Of a stretch of DNA of 64,000 nt, positions 19,724 to 28,633 are shown piece by piece (position 1 is the stretch's first letter; each line of letters starts with the position of its first letter). The stretch lies in contig JADGRL010000009.1 of the NCBI GenBank assembly GCA_017880865.1, positions 1-64,000 of the forward strand, in the 5' to 3' direction. The notes under the pieces were generated by a model that saw only the letters and a program-made list of their open reading frames with translations, was not told where the DNA came from and searched no databases. A program made the position numbers and the translations under genes. This DNA comes from Gallionella sp. (lineage in GTDB: Bacteria; Pseudomonadota; Gammaproteobacteria; Burkholderiales; Gallionellaceae).

Positions 19724-20400
19724 GCACATCGATTGCAATGCCCCAGCGTGAACAATCACGCGGTGAAGAAATCGCAAACAGCATCAGCCACGGCATCGGG
19801 TTGATCGCGACTCTTGCGGCAACCCCGTTTCTGATCATGGATGCTCTGCGGCGCGGCGATGCGGGATACCTCGTCGGCGTGAGTATTTTCGCCGCAACCA
19901 TGGTGCTGCTCTACCTCTCCTCCGCCATCTATCACGGGTTACCGGCAGGCAAGGCCAAGTATGTGTTTCGCATCATCGAACACTCCGCGATTTTTCTGCT
20001 CATTGCGGGTACCTACACGCCCTTCACGCTCGGGGTGTTGCGCGGTGCGTGGGGCTGGACACTGCTCGGGCTGGTCTGGGGTCTTGCCTTGACCGGTGTG
20101 TTAATGAAGTCGTTTGTGCGAATGTCGCATCCCGTCATTTCCACCGGCCTGTACTTGTTCATGGGCTGGCTGATTGTGATCGCAGCCAACCCAATGGTTG
20201 ACCGCGAACCGCTTGCAGGCCTGATCTGGCTGGTCGCGGGAGGCGTGGCTTACACGGCAGGCGTGGCCTTCTTCGTGTCGGATGCACGCCTGCGCTATGG
20301 CCACTTCATCTGGCATTTATTTGTGATGACAGGTACCACCTGCCATTATTTTGCCGTGCTGTGGTATGCGGCGGGATCCGTTATGTTGGGTGGAACATAG
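19720..20400 (+). CDS. trhA: hemolysin III / TrhA membrane protein (PAQR-like)
   Basis: A 226-residue integral membrane protein with seven predicted segments. It carries the family residues SAIYHGLPAGKAKYVFRIIE with the conserved Ser-x-x-x-His, and the C-terminal HFIWHLFVMTGTTCHYFAV with metal-coordinating histidines. TrhA proteins influence membrane fluidity and are related to adiponectin receptors. The ATG overlaps the TetR stop (ATGA), so it is the last gene of the efflux operon. The link suggests shared response to membrane-active compounds, which is inference. Confidence 0.93.
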   Translation: MSTSIAMPQREQSRGEEIANSISHGIGLIATLAATPFLIMDALRRGDAGYLVGVSIFAATMVLLYLSSAIYHGLPAGKAKYVFRIIEHSAIFLLIAGTYTPFTLGVLRGAWGWTLLGLVWGLALTGVLMKSFVRMSHPVISTGLYLFMGWLIVIAANPMVDREPLAGLIWLVAGGVAYTAGVAFFVSDARLRYGHFIWHLFVMTGTTCHYFAVLWYAAGSVMLGGT

Positions 20401-20709
20401 CATTACCTCGGAAAGATTTCGCACCCCGTTAGTATCCTCCGTTTGTTGATCTCACTAGAAAATGCACAGAGTGATTTTAGATTGCCGGTGGTAGCACCCG
20501 TAAAGGGTACACCAAAGGTAGGCAATCCGTTACCAGCCAAAAGGGCTGGACGGAATTGACACCGCCGCCAGACAGGTAACAATGCTAGTTCCCTCCACTG
20601 AAGTGGGAACCACTTTCACAAGCGACTTCATGTCGCACGCATCGCCTTGAAGCGGTCGCTCGTGACGGGCAGCACCTTCAAGGCAGCGGAATCAATGCTC
20701 CTCAGACGC
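20401..20709. other. intergenic region between trhA and the signalling module
   Basis: About 310 bp with no gene. It contains the left arm of the 87-bp inverted repeat (20483-20569). The remaining 140 bp next to the sensor gene have small frames with no recognisable domain; they may be decayed sequence from the end of a longer sensor gene. Confidence 0.5.
20483..20569 (+). repeat. 87-bp inverted repeat, left arm
   Basis: It begins TGCCGGTGGTAGCACCCGTA and ends near GACACCGCCGCC. Compared with the reverse complement of 24070-24156, about 76 of 87 bases match with no gaps. Both arms point inward and bracket three signalling genes. No transposase lies inside. Confidence 0.85.
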
Positions 20710-22053
20710 TCACAGCGCCTGCTTGGCGCGTTTGCGGTCGGTGATGTCAAACATTATGGAGTGGCTCATCACGAATAGACCGGCGGGGTCATTGATCACG
20801 TTGGCGTTCAAAAACACGGATAGGCTCGTGCCGTCTTTGTGCGCGATTTCAAGTTGAAGATCACGTACACAGCCGCATTCCTTAAAGCGTGAGTAGTTTT
20901 CCAGAAAGGTCTTTTCGCTCGCAGGTGTCAGCACATCGATAAACCTCATTTTGCCCACGACCTCTTCGCGTGTGCGGCCAAGCCACTTGAGTTCGGTGTC
21001 GTTGATCTGGACGAACATCCCGTCCGGGTCGAGCGAGTGGTAACCGCAGGGGGCGTTATGGTAGAAGTCTGCGAGCTGATCAGCATAGTTCTTGAGCGCG
21101 TTCCCAGCCTCTCTGCACACGTCAAGCTTGCTGCTGAGGTTGGCATTGGCCGACTTGTAAACTGAGGCCTGTTTCTCGAGCTGCGTCGTGCGTATGGCTA
21201 CGAGATCATCGATATGGCGGCGATGCACACGCAACTCTTCTTCAACCTGTTTGTCCTGGGTGATATCGATCAGAATTCCCTGCAGTAACAGTGCATTGCC
21301 GGATTCGTCGTACACCAGACTTGCCTCGTCCAAAAACCAGCGCACTTCGCCGTCACGGTTGAGCAGACGGTATTCGCAGCGCAACGGTTTGCCGGTAGCG
21401 CGCACTTGGTCGAATGCATCCACTGCCCGCTGTTGATCATCGGGATGAAGATGACTACGCAGCGCGCCAACTTGAGCGGTCAATTCCTCAGGGGAATAGC
21501 CTAACGTACTGAGTTGCGGACTCACGTAGAGTAGTTTGCCGGGTACGTCCAATGCGGCAGTGTAGGTGATGGCGGGAATCTGCTCTACCAGGAAACGGTA
21601 CTGCGCTTCGGCCTGAATCAGACGGGATTCCATCTGTTTCTTTTCCGTCAATGCCCGTCGTTCGCGCAGCACTCGCTCGATGATAGCGGGCAAAAGCTCC
21701 AGATATTGGCGGTTAGCATCTTTGACCAGGTAGTCCTGCGCGCCGCGCTTCAAAGCCTCGACCGCGACCGACGCGTTGTCGGCACCGGTCAGCATTATGA
21801 CCGGCACCTGAATCTCGTCCATATCGTTTCTCAGCCCGGCCAGAAACTCCAGGCCATCCAGATCCGGCAAGTAATAATCGAGCAGCACGCAGTCCGGCTT
21901 TTGCGCTTGGGCGAGTTGCAGCCCCTCACGGCCGGTTTCGGTTTCCGACAACACGAATTCGTAGTTCAGGTCCTGCGCCAGCGCGCGACGGCAGGCCATG
22001 CGGTCCACCAGATCGTCCTCAACGAGGAGTATGCGTATCTGCGATTTGGTCAT
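20710..22053 (-). CDS. response regulator receiver with two PAS domains, no output domain
   Basis: The 447-residue protein has an N-terminal receiver (about residues 6-125) with the acidic pair in LLVEDD, phospho-acceptor Asp in VLLDYYLPD and the switch Thr in MLTGAD. PAS/PAC domain 1 is at about 155-290 (HLHPDDQQRAVDAF, WFLDEASLVYDE, DITQDKQ). A coiled linker follows, then PAS 2 at about 325-445, ending DITDRKRAKQAL. Proteins of this layout normally continue into a kinase or GGDEF domain. Here translation stops right after the second PAC motif. The start at 22053 is chosen because it overlaps the upstream regulator stop as ATGA. Confidence 0.9.
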   Translation of the reverse strand: MTKSQIRILLVEDDLVDRMACRRALAQDLNYEFVLSETETGREGLQLAQAQKPDCVLLDYYLPDLDGLEFLAGLRNDMDEIQVPVIMLTGADNASVAVEALKRGAQDYLVKDANRQYLELLPAIIERVLRERRALTEKKQMESRLIQAEAQYRFLVEQIPAITYTAALDVPGKLLYVSPQLSTLGYSPEELTAQVGALRSHLHPDDQQRAVDAFDQVRATGKPLRCEYRLLNRDGEVRWFLDEASLVYDESGNALLLQGILIDITQDKQVEEELRVHRRHIDDLVAIRTTQLEKQASVYKSANANLSSKLDVCREAGNALKNYADQLADFYHNAPCGYHSLDPDGMFVQINDTELKWLGRTREEVVGKMRFIDVLTPASEKTFLENYSRFKECGCVRDLQLEIAHKDGTSLSVFLNANVINDPAGLFVMSHSIMFDITDRKRAKQAL

Positions 22054-22466
22054 TGCGGCACCTCGCTGATGGTCCAATAGGCGTCGATGGTGCGCATGAC
22101 TTCGACGAACTGCCGGTAATCCACCGGCTTGGCCATATAGCCAGCCACCCCCAAGTCGAAGCTGCTTGTTTTGTCCTGTTGCTCCTCGGACGTGGTCAAC
22201 ACCACCACTGGGATGCGCTTGAGCAGGGCATCTTGCTTTAATACTTGCAAAAACTCGATGCCATTCATGATCGGCATGTTAAGGTCGAGCAGGATAATGC
22301 ACGGTTTTTCGCTCTCCGGGTCCCGCAGGTATTTCAGTGCTTCCTCTCCATTTTCCAGATTCATCACCGGGTTGGTGACGTGGATCTCCTTCAAGGCGCG
22401 CTTGACCGTCATGACGTCCACTTGATCGTCTTCCACCAGGAGGATGGGTTGATCGGTGATTTTCAT
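22050..22466 (-). CDS. single-domain response regulator (Rcp1-like CheY family)
   Basis: A 138-residue stand-alone receiver: ILLVEDDQVD acidic pocket, phospho-acceptor Asp in IILLDLNMPIMNGIEFL, Thr/Ser in VVLTTSEEQQD and Lys in MAKPVD. It resembles Rcp1-type regulators that accept phosphate from phytochrome-like kinases with KAPLR-type HisKA boxes, which is what the adjacent kinase has. It overlaps both neighbouring genes by four bases. Confidence 0.92.
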   Translation of the reverse strand: MKITDQPILLVEDDQVDVMTVKRALKEIHVTNPVMNLENGEEALKYLRDPESEKPCIILLDLNMPIMNGIEFLQVLKQDALLKRIPVVVLTTSEEQQDKTSSFDLGVAGYMAKPVDYRQFVEVMRTIDAYWTISEVPQ

Positions 22467-23815
22467 GCTTGTATTCCTTTGATTGAGATTGGGGTTGCAG
22501 GCGCGCGTGGAAGAGTGAAGAAAAACGTGCTTCCTTCACCGACAGTGGATTCAACCCAGACGAGTCCGCCGTACATTTCCACGATTTTCTTTACCAGCGC
22601 CAAGCCGACACCGGTGCTTTCCACACGGTCGCGCGGGGCGAGAGTCTGGAACAACTTGAAGATTCTTTCAAAATGTTGCTGTTGAATGCCAGGGCCGTTG
22701 TCGGTGACGCTGAATTTCCATTGGCTTCCTTCGGCGCTACAGGCGATACGAATCTTGCCCTCGGGTTTATCCATGTATTTGATCGCATTGGAGAGCAGGT
22801 TCTGAAACACCTGCTGGATACGGGTCGGCTCTACCATGACAGTCGGCAATGGACTGTCGATTGTGACTGTGATGCTTATCGGCGGAGCGAGCATGTCTAT
22901 CACATCCCCTACCAGACGGTTGAGGTCTACTGCGACTAGCGTTTCTTTCACTCGGCCCACCCTTGAATAAAGCAAAATCCCGTCGATCAGACCGTCCATG
23001 CGGTGTACCCGTCCGATCAATAGGCGCATCTGCTCGCGGCCTGCATCATCGAATTTGTTCGCGTAATCCGTGGCAAGCCAATCTGCCAACGAGCTGATGG
23101 CGCGCAGCGGGGCCTTGAGGTCGTGGGATACTACATAAGCGAAGTTATTGAGTTCCTCGTTGGCGCTTGCTATCTCCCGCAGCAGACTGTCACGGTGTTC
23201 CTCAGCCTGTTTGCGCTCGGTAATATCGCGCATGAAACTGTAAATCCGCCCACCATAGAGATTGCTGTAATTTGAGCTCACCTCGACGATCTGAATACGC
23301 CCATCGTTGCGACGCTCGAGAGCCTCGAAACGATTACTACCCGTCTCGAGTAGTTTGCTGATATCCCTTGCAGTTTCTTCTGATTTTCCTGCCGCCTCGA
23401 TGTCCGCTGTACTCATTTTGAGTAACTCTTCGCGACTGTACCCCATCATTTGGCTATAGGCATCGTTTACTTCCAGGATACGTCCGCGCAAATCAGTTAT
23501 CAGAAAGGCGTCCAGAGAGGTTCGGATCATGACCTTGAACTGTTCTTCCTCATTCTTGCGCAGCACATCCTCGATCTGCTCGCGTTCACGGATATGAATA
23601 ACCAGGGGCAGAAACAGGAAAAAATAAAGTGTCGGCGAGATTAATGCCACCAGCAGTGTGGCGTCAATGATTGCCTCGCCAAATAAAGATTGCTGTGGCA
23701 GGTAGTGAAGTAACAGCATCACTGATGCTTCCGAGATAAAAACGGATAAGGCGACTATAAAAAAAATTAAAGCAGGGGATTTCAAATGGAACGACTGGTT
23801 TTGTAGGGTATACAT
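22463..23815 (-). CDS. membrane PAS-sensor histidine kinase
   Basis: The 450-residue kinase has two membrane segments (about residues 14-37 and 48-72) and a PAS/PAC domain (about 90-205; SLDAFLITDLRGRILEVNDA). A HisKA domain follows with the phosphorylated His in FAYVVSHDLKAPLRAISSL (about residue 235). The ATPase domain has N box LLSNAIKYMD, G1 VTDNGPGI and G2 STGVGLALVKKIVEMYGG. It heads the three-gene unit and probably phosphorylates the downstream single-domain regulator. The signal is unknown. Confidence 0.93.
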   Translation of the reverse strand: MYTLQNQSFHLKSPALIFFIVALSVFISEASVMLLLHYLPQQSLFGEAIIDATLLVALISPTLYFFLFLPLVIHIREREQIEDVLRKNEEEQFKVMIRTSLDAFLITDLRGRILEVNDAYSQMMGYSREELLKMSTADIEAAGKSEETARDISKLLETGSNRFEALERRNDGRIQIVEVSSNYSNLYGGRIYSFMRDITERKQAEEHRDSLLREIASANEELNNFAYVVSHDLKAPLRAISSLADWLATDYANKFDDAGREQMRLLIGRVHRMDGLIDGILLYSRVGRVKETLVAVDLNRLVGDVIDMLAPPISITVTIDSPLPTVMVEPTRIQQVFQNLLSNAIKYMDKPEGKIRIACSAEGSQWKFSVTDNGPGIQQQHFERIFKLFQTLAPRDRVESTGVGLALVKKIVEMYGGLVWVESTVGEGSTFFFTLPRAPATPISIKGIQA

Positions 23816-24249
23816 CTATCGCGTCCGCTTGGCTGTTCGATGGCGCATTATATTGCATCCCCAATGTGGGTTATATCGGTGCAAACCTCGAACGTTTGTA
23901 TTTCGTTTGCTATCCGTCCCCATATCATCGCCAATAGTACTGACAGATGAATGACCGTCCCTGGCACATAACAGTGAGTTGCGCAGCCCCACTTGCTTGC
24001 GACTGATCGAGGAAACCCCCGCGGTATCTGCAAGGGGTGCGTCAAGACCGCCCGTAAGGACGAGTGTCGGGCGGCTGCGTCAATTCCGTCAAGCCCTTTT
24101 GCCTGGTAACGTATTGCTTACCTTTGGTGTATTTTTTACGGGTGCTACACCCGGCAGAAAACGGGACTACACAAATCAAATGAGCTTAGACTCAAATTGA
24201 CCCAACCTGTTGACGTAGCCTGCAAGCCAATGAACCTGCGGCTTTCAGG
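23816..24249. other. intergenic region between signalling module and topA
   Basis: About 430 bp without a supported gene. It holds the presumed promoter of the kinase operon, the right inverted-repeat arm (24070-24156) and the hairpin after topA (24215-24253). A 65-residue open frame on the minus strand (23848-24045) lacks recognisable features. Confidence 0.5.
24070..24156 (-). repeat. 87-bp inverted repeat, right arm
   Basis: This is the reverse-complement partner of 20483-20569. Shared blocks include TAGCACCCGTAAA, TACACCAAAGGTA and GACGGAATTGAC. It lies between the sensor kinase gene and topA. Confidence 0.85.
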
Positions 24250-24253
24250 CTAC
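24215..24253 (-). terminator. hairpin at the topA stop codon
   Basis: On the minus strand GTAGCCTG pairs with CAGGCTAC and AAGCC with GGCTT inside it. The stem begins at the TAG stop of topA. It lacks a strong T-run, so termination is likely but not certain. Confidence 0.5.
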
Positions 24254-26967
24254 GCCTTGCTTTTGACGACTTTCTTGGCTGCTGGTTTTTTCGCGGCGGG
24301 CTTGGCTACTTTGACCACAGCGACCTTCTTCGTGGCGGGCTTCACCAACTTTGCGGCCACTTTTTTAGTCGCCGGTTTTGCCGCTTTGGGTTCGGCTTTG
24401 GCCTTCGCTGCTACTTTGGCCTTGGGTGCAGCTTTCGCCTTGGCGGTTGCAGCCTTGGGCTTAGCCGCTTTAGCTTTCGTCTCCTTCGGTGCGGTCTTGG
24501 CCTTGCTTCGGGCCGCCGGTTTTTTGCTGACGGGACCCTTCGCCGCCTTGGCCGCGATCAATTCCAGTGCTTCTTCTAGGGTGATGTCATCCGGCGATAC
24601 GCCCTTGGGCAGCGTCGCGTTGATCTTGCCATGGCGGGCATACGGGCCGTAACGCCCGCTGCAAATTTCCACGCTGGCCTTATCGACCGGATGATCGCCC
24701 AGCACGCGCAATACTGTGTTGCCATCGCGTGCCTGCGCCAGCAATTCCACGGCGCGCGCCAGACTGATGTCGAAGATACTGTCGGTGCGCGGAATGGACT
24801 TGAACTTGCCGTCGTGCCCGATGTAGGGGCCGAAACGTCCGATGTTAACGATGACTTTTTTGCCGGACTCGGGATGTGCACCGAGTTCGCGTGGCAGTGC
24901 CAGTAGCTTCAACGCGCTGGCCAGATCTGCTTGTTCGAGCGGCATTTCTTTCGGCCAAGAAACGCGCTTCGGCTTGGCTTTTTCACCTTCGATCACTTCG
25001 CCCAGTTGCACGTAATGGCCGTAGGGGCCGCGCAGCAACAACACGGCTTGGCTCGTGTCGGGATGCGCGCCCAGCTCTACGCGGGCCGAGGCATCATCCT
25101 GCGATTCGCCGCTCAGGCTGCGTTTGTATTTGCACTCGGGATAGTTGGTGCAACTGATGAAGCTGCCGTAGCGGCTGAGTTTTTTGGCAAGCGGTTTGCC
25201 GCATTCGGGGCAGGCCTCGTTGATCAATTCGACCGGACGCTCGATGTCAGCTTTTTCCTTGATCAGCTTGGAAAAACCTTTCCAGAACTCGTCCATGACG
25301 CCGATCCAGTCGCGCCGGCCTTCGGATACTTCATCCAGCTCGTCCTCTAAATGGGCGGTGAAATCATAGTCCACATAGCGGGTGAAATGATCGGTCAGGA
25401 AACGCGTGACGACGCGACCGACATCGGTAGGCATGAAGCGCTTCTTGTCCAGAATGGCGTATTCGCGGGCTTGCAGCGTAGAGATAATGGTGGCATAAGT
25501 AGACGGCCTGCCGATGCCGTATTCTTCCAGCGACTTGACCAGGCTGGCTTCGGAAAAGCGCGGTGGCGGCTGGGTGAAGTGTTGTTCGCCATACAGTTTG
25601 TCGATCGGCAACACATCGCCCTCGGCCAGCGGCGGCAGTTTGCCGCTTTCCTCTTCGGTCGCGTCGTCCACGTCTTCCATGTACACGCCGATGAAGCCGG
25701 GAAACACCATCACCTGGCCGTTGGCGCGGAACAGCGTGTCGTCGCCGCCCAGCCTGATGTCCAGACTGACGGTGTCGAAACGCGCCGGAGCCATCTGGCA
25801 CGCGAGTGTGCGCTTCCAGATCATCTCGTAGAGACGCGCCTGATCGGCAGTCAGGAAGTCGCGCATTTGATCCGGAGTGCGCTCGATCGAGGTCGGGCGT
25901 ATCGCTTCGTGCGACTCCTGCGCGTTCTTGGTCTTGCTCTTGAAAGTCGGCTGGGTGCTGGGCAGATATTCGGACGAAAAATTGTTGCCGATGTAGTCGC
26001 GGATTTCCTGCACCGCTTCTTTCGCCAGCGACACCGAGTCGGTACGCATATAGGAAATCAGACCGACGGTCTGTCCGCCGATGTCCACGCCTTCATACAG
26101 CGATTGCGCGGTACGCATCGTGCGATCCGCGGTCATGCCGAGTTTGCGCACGGCTTCCTGTTGCAGCGTGGACGTGGTGAAGGGTGCTGCGGCATAACGC
26201 TGCTTGGCTTTTTTCTCGACACGCACCACCTTGGGCGGCAGCTTCGCATCACCCAGCTTGGCAGAAATCGTGTCGTATTCGGCCTGGCTTCCTATGCTCA
26301 GTTGTTCGAGTTTCTTGCCCTGATACTGGAACAGCTTGGCCGTGAACGGCTGGTGATCCTTGTGGCTGTCCAGATGCACGCTCCAGTATTCCTGGCTTTT
26401 AAACGCCTCGATCTCCAGTTCGCGTTCGACGATCATACGCAGCGCTGGGCTCTGCACGCGGCCAGCGGACAGTCCGGGTCTGATCTTGCGCCACAGCAGC
26501 GGCGACAGATTGAAGCCGACCAGATAGTCCAGCGCGCGGCGCGCCTGTTGCGCGTTCACCAACGGGATGGCAATTTCGCGCGGATGCGCGACCGCTGCGA
26601 GCACCGCCGACTGCGTGATTTCATGGAACACCACGCGCTGCATGTTCTTGCCCTTCATGCCGCGTTTGGCCTTGAGCAACTCCGCAATGTGCCAGGCGAT
26701 CGCCTCCCCTTCGCGGTCCGGATCGGGTGCCAGATAGATGTTGTCCGCTTCGGCGGCGGCCTTGGCAATCGCGTCCATATGCTTGCTGTTGCGCGCGATG
26801 ATTTCGTACTTCATCGCAAAATCGTTTTCGGTATCGACCGCGCCGGTCTTGGGAATCAGATCGCGCACGTGTCCATACGAGGCGAGGATTTCAAAATCCT
26901 TGCCCAGATATTTTTGCAGCGTTTTGGCCTTGGCCGGAGATTCGACGATCAGTAGATTGGTTGCCAT
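24250..26967 (-). CDS. topA: DNA topoisomerase I with Lys/Ala-rich C-terminal tail
   Basis: TopA relaxes negative supercoils by a single-strand break. The 905-residue protein starts with the Toprim domain (NLLIVESPAKAKTLQKYLG; DPDREGEAIAWH). The catalytic Tyr is at about residue 306 (GLISYMRTDS). A C4 zinc finger (CPECGKPLAKK then CTNYPECKYKR) and further topo C-terminal repeats follow. The last 90 or so residues are a basic Lys/Ala/Pro tail resembling histone H1, common in betaproteobacterial TopA, and likely bind DNA. The start MATNLLIVES is unambiguous. Confidence 0.97.
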   Translation of the reverse strand: MATNLLIVESPAKAKTLQKYLGKDFEILASYGHVRDLIPKTGAVDTENDFAMKYEIIARNSKHMDAIAKAAAEADNIYLAPDPDREGEAIAWHIAELLKAKRGMKGKNMQRVVFHEITQSAVLAAVAHPREIAIPLVNAQQARRALDYLVGFNLSPLLWRKIRPGLSAGRVQSPALRMIVERELEIEAFKSQEYWSVHLDSHKDHQPFTAKLFQYQGKKLEQLSIGSQAEYDTISAKLGDAKLPPKVVRVEKKAKQRYAAAPFTTSTLQQEAVRKLGMTADRTMRTAQSLYEGVDIGGQTVGLISYMRTDSVSLAKEAVQEIRDYIGNNFSSEYLPSTQPTFKSKTKNAQESHEAIRPTSIERTPDQMRDFLTADQARLYEMIWKRTLACQMAPARFDTVSLDIRLGGDDTLFRANGQVMVFPGFIGVYMEDVDDATEEESGKLPPLAEGDVLPIDKLYGEQHFTQPPPRFSEASLVKSLEEYGIGRPSTYATIISTLQAREYAILDKKRFMPTDVGRVVTRFLTDHFTRYVDYDFTAHLEDELDEVSEGRRDWIGVMDEFWKGFSKLIKEKADIERPVELINEACPECGKPLAKKLSRYGSFISCTNYPECKYKRSLSGESQDDASARVELGAHPDTSQAVLLLRGPYGHYVQLGEVIEGEKAKPKRVSWPKEMPLEQADLASALKLLALPRELGAHPESGKKVIVNIGRFGPYIGHDGKFKSIPRTDSIFDISLARAVELLAQARDGNTVLRVLGDHPVDKASVEICSGRYGPYARHGKINATLPKGVSPDDITLEEALELIAAKAAKGPVSKKPAARSKAKTAPKETKAKAAKPKAATAKAKAAPKAKVAAKAKAEPKAAKPATKKVAAKLVKPATKKVAVVKVAKPAAKKPAAKKVVKSKA

Positions 26968-26976
26968 GCGTGTGGT

Positions 26977-27076
26977 CTGGGTTAAATCCTGGGTTTAATT
27001 CTTGGGTTTAATTCTTGGGTTTAATTCTTGGGTTTAATTCTTGGGTTTAATTCTTGGGTTCAATTCGGGGTTCAAT
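26977..27076. repeat. 13-bp tandem repeat array upstream of topA
   Basis: The unit CTTGGGTTTAATT is repeated four times exactly (27001-27052), with degenerate units on both sides (CCTGGGTTTAATT, CTTGGGTTCAATT, CGGGGTTCAAT). It fills the gap between smg and topA and includes the smg stop codon in its last unit. Confidence 0.93.
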
Positions 27077-27527
27077 GCAGTTGTGCGGAATGTAGCGGCG
27101 TGAGCAGTTCTTCGATCAACAGTGGGTCGAGATCCTGATGGCGATTCCACAACACCATCAGCATAATCAGCTTGAGTTTATCCAGCGCGAGATTTTCCTG
27201 TTTCAGCGCGACGGATCGATCGATGATCATTTCGCGTTCGACGGCCGAAATCAAATGTTGCTGTTCTGCAAATAACAGGAACTGCCGAGCCTCATAGCTG
27301 ATGAACTGCAATTCCAATTCGGCAAAATGCCGCTGTCCGGCATGCTCAAGGCTGGCGGGATAACTGTCGGGATTCTGCTCTTGCAACGCGGACAACCAGG
27401 TCAACGCCTCGCTGATTTCGTCGCCCTCAAAACCGGCGGCGGAAAGTTTGCGCGACAGCTTATCTGGCTCAGGATAACTGCCCGCGTCAAAGTAACTTTC
27501 AAACAAATACATCAAGATTTCAAACAT
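27072..27527 (-). CDS. smg: Smg family protein (DUF494)
   Basis: A 151-residue acidic helical protein with the DUF494 pattern: MFEILMYLFESYFDAGSYPE at the N-terminus and LDKLKLIMLMVLWNRHQDLD near the C-terminus. The function is unknown; it is named from its position near dprA (smf) in proteobacteria. It lies between dprA and topA on the same strand. Its 3' end runs into the tandem repeat array. Confidence 0.93.
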   Translation of the reverse strand: MFEILMYLFESYFDAGSYPEPDKLSRKLSAAGFEGDEISEALTWLSALQEQNPDSYPASLEHAGQRHFAELELQFISYEARQFLLFAEQQHLISAVEREMIIDRSVALKQENLALDKLKLIMLMVLWNRHQDLDPLLIEELLTPLHSAQLH

Positions 27528-27541
27528 GGTTGCGCAATGAG

Positions 27542-28630
27542 TTAATGAATCCGTTGATATAAGCCGCCGGGTAACACATTGATGCGGCCGCTTAGCTCAA
27601 GTGTCAACAGCATGGCGGATAGCTGGCTTACCGTCAAGCCGCAGCGCACGCCAAGCGTGTCCACATCCACCGGGTCGAAGCCGATTTGTTCAAGCAGTGC
27701 TGAGTCCGGGCCATCTGAATTGGCCGATGTTGCTGGCAAAACAAACACCCCACCCAACTCTTCGAGAATATCCTGCGCGGCCTCGACCAGTTTCGCACCT
27801 TGCTTGAGCAGCGCATGGCAGCCTTTGCTTTGCGGCGCATGTATCGAGCCGGGAATCGCGAACACGTCCCGGCCCTGCTCCAGGGCCAGCCTTGCTGTGA
27901 TCAGCGAGCCGCTTTGCAATGAGGCTTCCACGACCAGACAACCGAGACTCATGCCGCTGATCAGGCGGTTGCGGCGCGGAAAATTGGCGGCCAGTGGCGG
28001 GGTGCCGAGCGGGAATTCCGAAATCAGCGCACCCTGCTGCGCGAGCGCATGGGCGAGATCGCGGTTCGCGGCGGGATACACTTTATCCAGCCCGGTGCCG
28101 ACCACGGCGATGCTGCTGCCGCTGGTGCGACTCTGGCCTTTCAGCGCGCCGCGATGCGCGGCGGCATCGATGCCGTGCGCCATGCCGCTGATGATGCACA
28201 ACCCGGCATCGCTCAATGACTTGGCAAATGCCTCGGCGTTGTTGATGCCTTGCGGCGTGGCGCTGCGACTGCCGACGATGGCCAGCGCGGAGCGATTGAG
28301 TAAATCCAACCGTCCTTTCACATACAGCAACAACGGCGGATCGGGAATATTCAACAGTGCTTGCGGATAGTCGCTGTCGGCGAGTGTGACGATATGGTTG
28401 TTGCCATCTTCCAGCCATGCCAAGGCTGGCGCGATGACATCGTCGGCGATGCCCTTGCTGATTTCAGCCGCGACATCCGCCTTGACGACGGATTTAAGCG
28501 AACTGGTGGAAGCGGCGAAAACAGCATCCGGTGAACCGAATTCCTGTAATAACCGACGCGCGCCTTCCCCGCCCAAGCCCCGTGTCAGACTGAGTGCCAG
28601 CCAAGCCTTGAGCGAGACATCCAAGTTCAC
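27542..28630 (-). CDS. dprA: DNA-processing protein DprA
   Basis: DprA protects incoming single-stranded DNA and loads RecA during natural transformation. The 362-residue protein has a short N-terminal helical domain (LTRGLGGEGARRLLQEFGSP) and the Rossmann-like core (LAIVGSRSATPQGINNAEAF; ISGMAHGIDAAAHRGAL; NRLISGMSLGCLVVEA). A C-terminal winged-helix region (about 300-360) follows. The neighbours LysM protein and smg are typical. With the type IV pilus genes in the same window, natural competence is plausible but not shown. Confidence 0.96.
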   Translation of the reverse strand: MNLDVSLKAWLALSLTRGLGGEGARRLLQEFGSPDAVFAASTSSLKSVVKADVAAEISKGIADDVIAPALAWLEDGNNHIVTLADSDYPQALLNIPDPPLLLYVKGRLDLLNRSALAIVGSRSATPQGINNAEAFAKSLSDAGLCIISGMAHGIDAAAHRGALKGQSRTSGSSIAVVGTGLDKVYPAANRDLAHALAQQGALISEFPLGTPPLAANFPRRNRLISGMSLGCLVVEASLQSGSLITARLALEQGRDVFAIPGSIHAPQSKGCHALLKQGAKLVEAAQDILEELGGVFVLPATSANSDGPDSALLEQIGFDPVDVDTLGVRCGLTVSQLSAMLLTLELSGRINVLPGGLYQRIH

Positions 28631-28633
28631 CCT

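Noticed and set aside
25351..26955. 534-codon open frame on the plus strand antisense to topA
   Set aside because: It is a GC-codon shadow of topA: Arg/His-rich composition, no domain resemblance and no ribosome-binding site, while topA on the other strand has all family motifs.
26977..27076. CRISPR array
   Set aside because: Units are 13 bp and directly adjacent with no spacers, and no cas genes are near.
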